A stretch of 14,976 nt of DNA. Source: Candidatus Woesearchaeota archaeon. GTDB lineage: Archaea; Nanobdellota; Nanobdellia; Woesearchaeales; DSVV01. Every line of letters begins with the position of its first letter. The stretch's first letter is position 1. Made by a program: the position numbers and the translations under genes. Under the pieces are notes generated by a model that saw only the letters and a list, made by a program, of their open reading frames with translations, was not told the DNA's origin and did not search any database. This document shows positions 13,459-14,976 of this stretch, in pieces. The DNA is taken from NCBI GenBank assembly GCA_016205905.1, contig JACQSP010000030.1, positions 1-14,976 on the forward strand, in the 5' to 3' direction.

Positions 13459-14796
13459 TCACATCTTCGCTAATCTTCCCGCTTCACCAATATATATTTC
13501 TGGTGTAAGCTCTTTCAATCGTTGTTTTGCATCGTTGGGTATATTAACTCTGTCAAGAAGCCCATGCAAATCTTCTTTTGTCACGCCTTTGCCTCTTGTT
13601 AAATCTTTCAGTAAATCATAAGCATTTACTACGCCGTATCTTCTGAATACTTGTTGATATGGTTCGGCAAGTAATTCCCATCTTTCGCTTAAATCAGCTT
13701 TAATTTTCTCTCTGTTGACTTCAATCTTTCCCAAACCTTTTAACAAAGAGCTGTATGCAATCTCACTGTATGCAAATCCAACGCCAATGTTTCTTAATGC
13801 TGTGCTGTCGCTTAAATCCCTTTGCAGACGTGAAATTGGCAGTTTTGAAGCAAGATGCTCAAATATTGCATTTGCCATTCCTAAATTACCTTCTGCATTT
13901 TCAAAATCAATAGGATTAACCTTGTGCGGCATTGTTGACGATCCTACTTCTCCTGTAACTGCTTTCTGCTTAAGATAATCCATTGAGATATATGTCCACA
14001 TATCTTTTGAGAAATCCAGCAGAATGTTATTTGCTCTCATCATGCAATGAAATATCTCTGCCATCCAGTCGTGCGGCTCTATTTGTGTTGTGACTAAATT
14101 TGGCTCAAAGCCAAGGCTGGCAACAACTTCTTTTGAGAAACTTATCCAATCTACTTCAGGGTATGCAACTTTAAATGAAGCATAAGTTCCTGTTGCGCCA
14201 TTAAGCTTTGCTCTTATTTTAATTTCTTGTAATTGTTTCAGTTGAATATCCAATCTTGAGGCAAACACTGCAAACTCTTTGCCTAATGTTGTTGGCGAGG
14301 CAGGTTGTCCATGTGTTCTTGAAACCATAGGTATTGATGCGTATTGGTCAGATAAATATTTTATCTTATCCAAAACATGCGGTATCGCTGTTCTTGTTCT
14401 ATAATCCTTTATCATCATTGCATACGCAATGTTATTTATATCTTCACTTGTGAGGCCAAAATGTATAAATTCAACGACATCTTTTAGAGAAGTATCTATA
14501 AGCTTTGCCCTTAGATAATATTCAACTGCTTTCATGTCGTGATTTATCTGCCTTTCAATTTCTTTTATTGCAGTGCATTCTTCTAAAGAAAAAGAATCAA
14601 TAATACTTTCAAGAGATGCCTTTTCTGTCCCAGTGAATTTTCTTACAATCCCTTTTTCACTAAGAAACTCTAAATATTTTATTTCTGCAAAGATTCTATA
14701 CTTGAATAATGCAAATTCGCTGAAATAATCCTGCAAATGTTGTGTTGCTTTGTGATACCTACCGTCAATAGGAGATACTGCTGTTAATGAATTCAT
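13459..14796 (-). CDS. purB: Adenylosuccinate lyase
   Basis: A 445-residue enzyme of the fumarase/aspartase superfamily that splits SAICAR to AICAR and adenylosuccinate to AMP, releasing fumarate, in purine synthesis. The N-terminus (SLTAVSPIDGRYHKAT) is that of the E. coli-like PurB branch. Key parts: NHDMKAVEYY (85-94), TSEDINN (116-122), SRTHGQPASPTT with the general acid His162, and the superfamily signature GSSTMPHKVNP (285-295) with the mobile catalytic Ser. The length matches the family (E. coli 456) and the frame is intact. An AGGTGA ribosome site ends eight bases before the ATG, so unlike its neighbours this gene has a leader. That leader or its upstream DNA holds strong inverted repeats (14881-14967). 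No other purine gene is adjacent. Confidence 0.95.
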   Translation of the reverse strand: MNSLTAVSPIDGRYHKATQHLQDYFSEFALFKYRIFAEIKYLEFLSEKGIVRKFTGTEKASLESIIDSFSLEECTAIKEIERQINHDMKAVEYYLRAKLIDTSLKDVVEFIHFGLTSEDINNIAYAMMIKDYRTRTAIPHVLDKIKYLSDQYASIPMVSRTHGQPASPTTLGKEFAVFASRLDIQLKQLQEIKIRAKLNGATGTYASFKVAYPEVDWISFSKEVVASLGFEPNLVTTQIEPHDWMAEIFHCMMRANNILLDFSKDMWTYISMDYLKQKAVTGEVGSSTMPHKVNPIDFENAEGNLGMANAIFEHLASKLPISRLQRDLSDSTALRNIGVGFAYSEIAYSSLLKGLGKIEVNREKIKADLSERWELLAEPYQQVFRRYGVVNAYDLLKDLTRGKGVTKEDLHGLLDRVNIPNDAKQRLKELTPEIYIGEAGRLAKM

Positions 14797-14880
14797 ATTG
14801 GTTTCACCTGTTTAAATTTTATTAGTGTATTTGATAAACCTTCACAATGTTTTGTTCTCTCATGGTATAATTGTATTTTT

Positions 14881-14967
14881 TTAGTTCCTGGGCGCAGCCA
14901 AACGTCTTATGAAAAGCGTTTGAAAGTTAGAAAGCTTGACAGCTTGAAAGTATAGTAAACGCACTAA
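14881..14967. repeat. Overlapping inverted repeats upstream of purB
   Basis: Several complementary arms lie close together. CAAACG (14899-14904) pairs with CGTTTG (14917-14922), and CTT/AAG inside extends this to a nine-pair hairpin with one bulge and a five-base loop. GCGTTT (14916-14921) can instead pair with AAACGC (14957-14962), flanked by TTAGT (14881) and ACTAA (14963), and encloses AAGCT-TGAC-AGCTT (14932-14945). The first two pairings exclude each other. The window ends nine bases later, so whether this is part of a longer RNA, a repeat element or a purB leader cannot be told. Confidence 0.5.
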
Positions 14968-14976
14968 ATTTTCGTA

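Noticed and set aside
14881..14976. tRNA or rRNA gene at the right edge
   Set aside because: No T-loop (GGTTCRA) or CCA-type acceptor pairing is found, and the pairing pattern does not make a cloverleaf.

Overview
This AT-rich window (low GC, A/T homopolymers throughout) most likely comes from an archaeon, probably of DPANN/Woesearchaeota type. The evidence is an archaeal-type NMN adenylyltransferase (NadM), a single-chain ADP-forming acyl-CoA synthetase, TATA boxes in place of bacterial -35/-10 promoters, and several start codons 23-33 bases downstream of those boxes, which predicts leaderless mRNAs. The lineage call is inference; no rRNA or tRNA gene is visible.

Left part (1-2800), accessory and house-keeping mix, all on the minus strand: a PD-(D/E)XK nuclease-like protein with a duplicated C-terminal domain, a small two-helix membrane protein, a small helix-turn-helix protein, and a HAD phosphatase that overlaps it.

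Centre-left (2807-5741), the most unusual region: two tandem, diverged copies of one three-gene minus-strand cassette. Each has a winged-helix/minimal nucleotidyltransferase (MNT) gene, then a HEPN gene, then a short gene holding only the N-terminus of an endonuclease III-related glycosylase. Both copies of the short gene stop at the same codon beside a T-tract, inside a 39-bp direct repeat (37/39 identical). The proximal (left) copy keeps exact ATGA stop/start overlaps between its genes but has a one-base frameshift in HEPN. The distal (right) copy has an intact HEPN but a frameshifted third gene, and its MNT lacks the third catalytic Asp. The distal promoter carries two 13-bp near-palindromes exactly 21 bp apart, a likely autoregulatory operator. 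MNT-HEPN pairs are known toxin-antitoxin-like modules; the tandem arrangement and the conserved third fragment are what is new here.

Centre (5846-8101): a predicted secreted lipoprotein with eight Cys-rich MopE-like repeats, two DxDxDGYG calcium-type loops and a C-terminal LamG-like lectin domain. It is divergent from a plus-strand operon (8230-12008) of a long cytoplasmic coiled-coil protein and the fused ADP-forming acyl-CoA synthetase, which makes ATP from acyl-CoA.

Right part (12086-14976), minus strand: a multi-pass membrane protein, nadM (NAD synthesis) and purB (purine synthesis). The DNA upstream of purB contains overlapping inverted repeats that could form alternative RNA structures. 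No intergenic gap exceeds 300 bases, and no tRNA, rRNA, CRISPR array or insertion sequence was seen.
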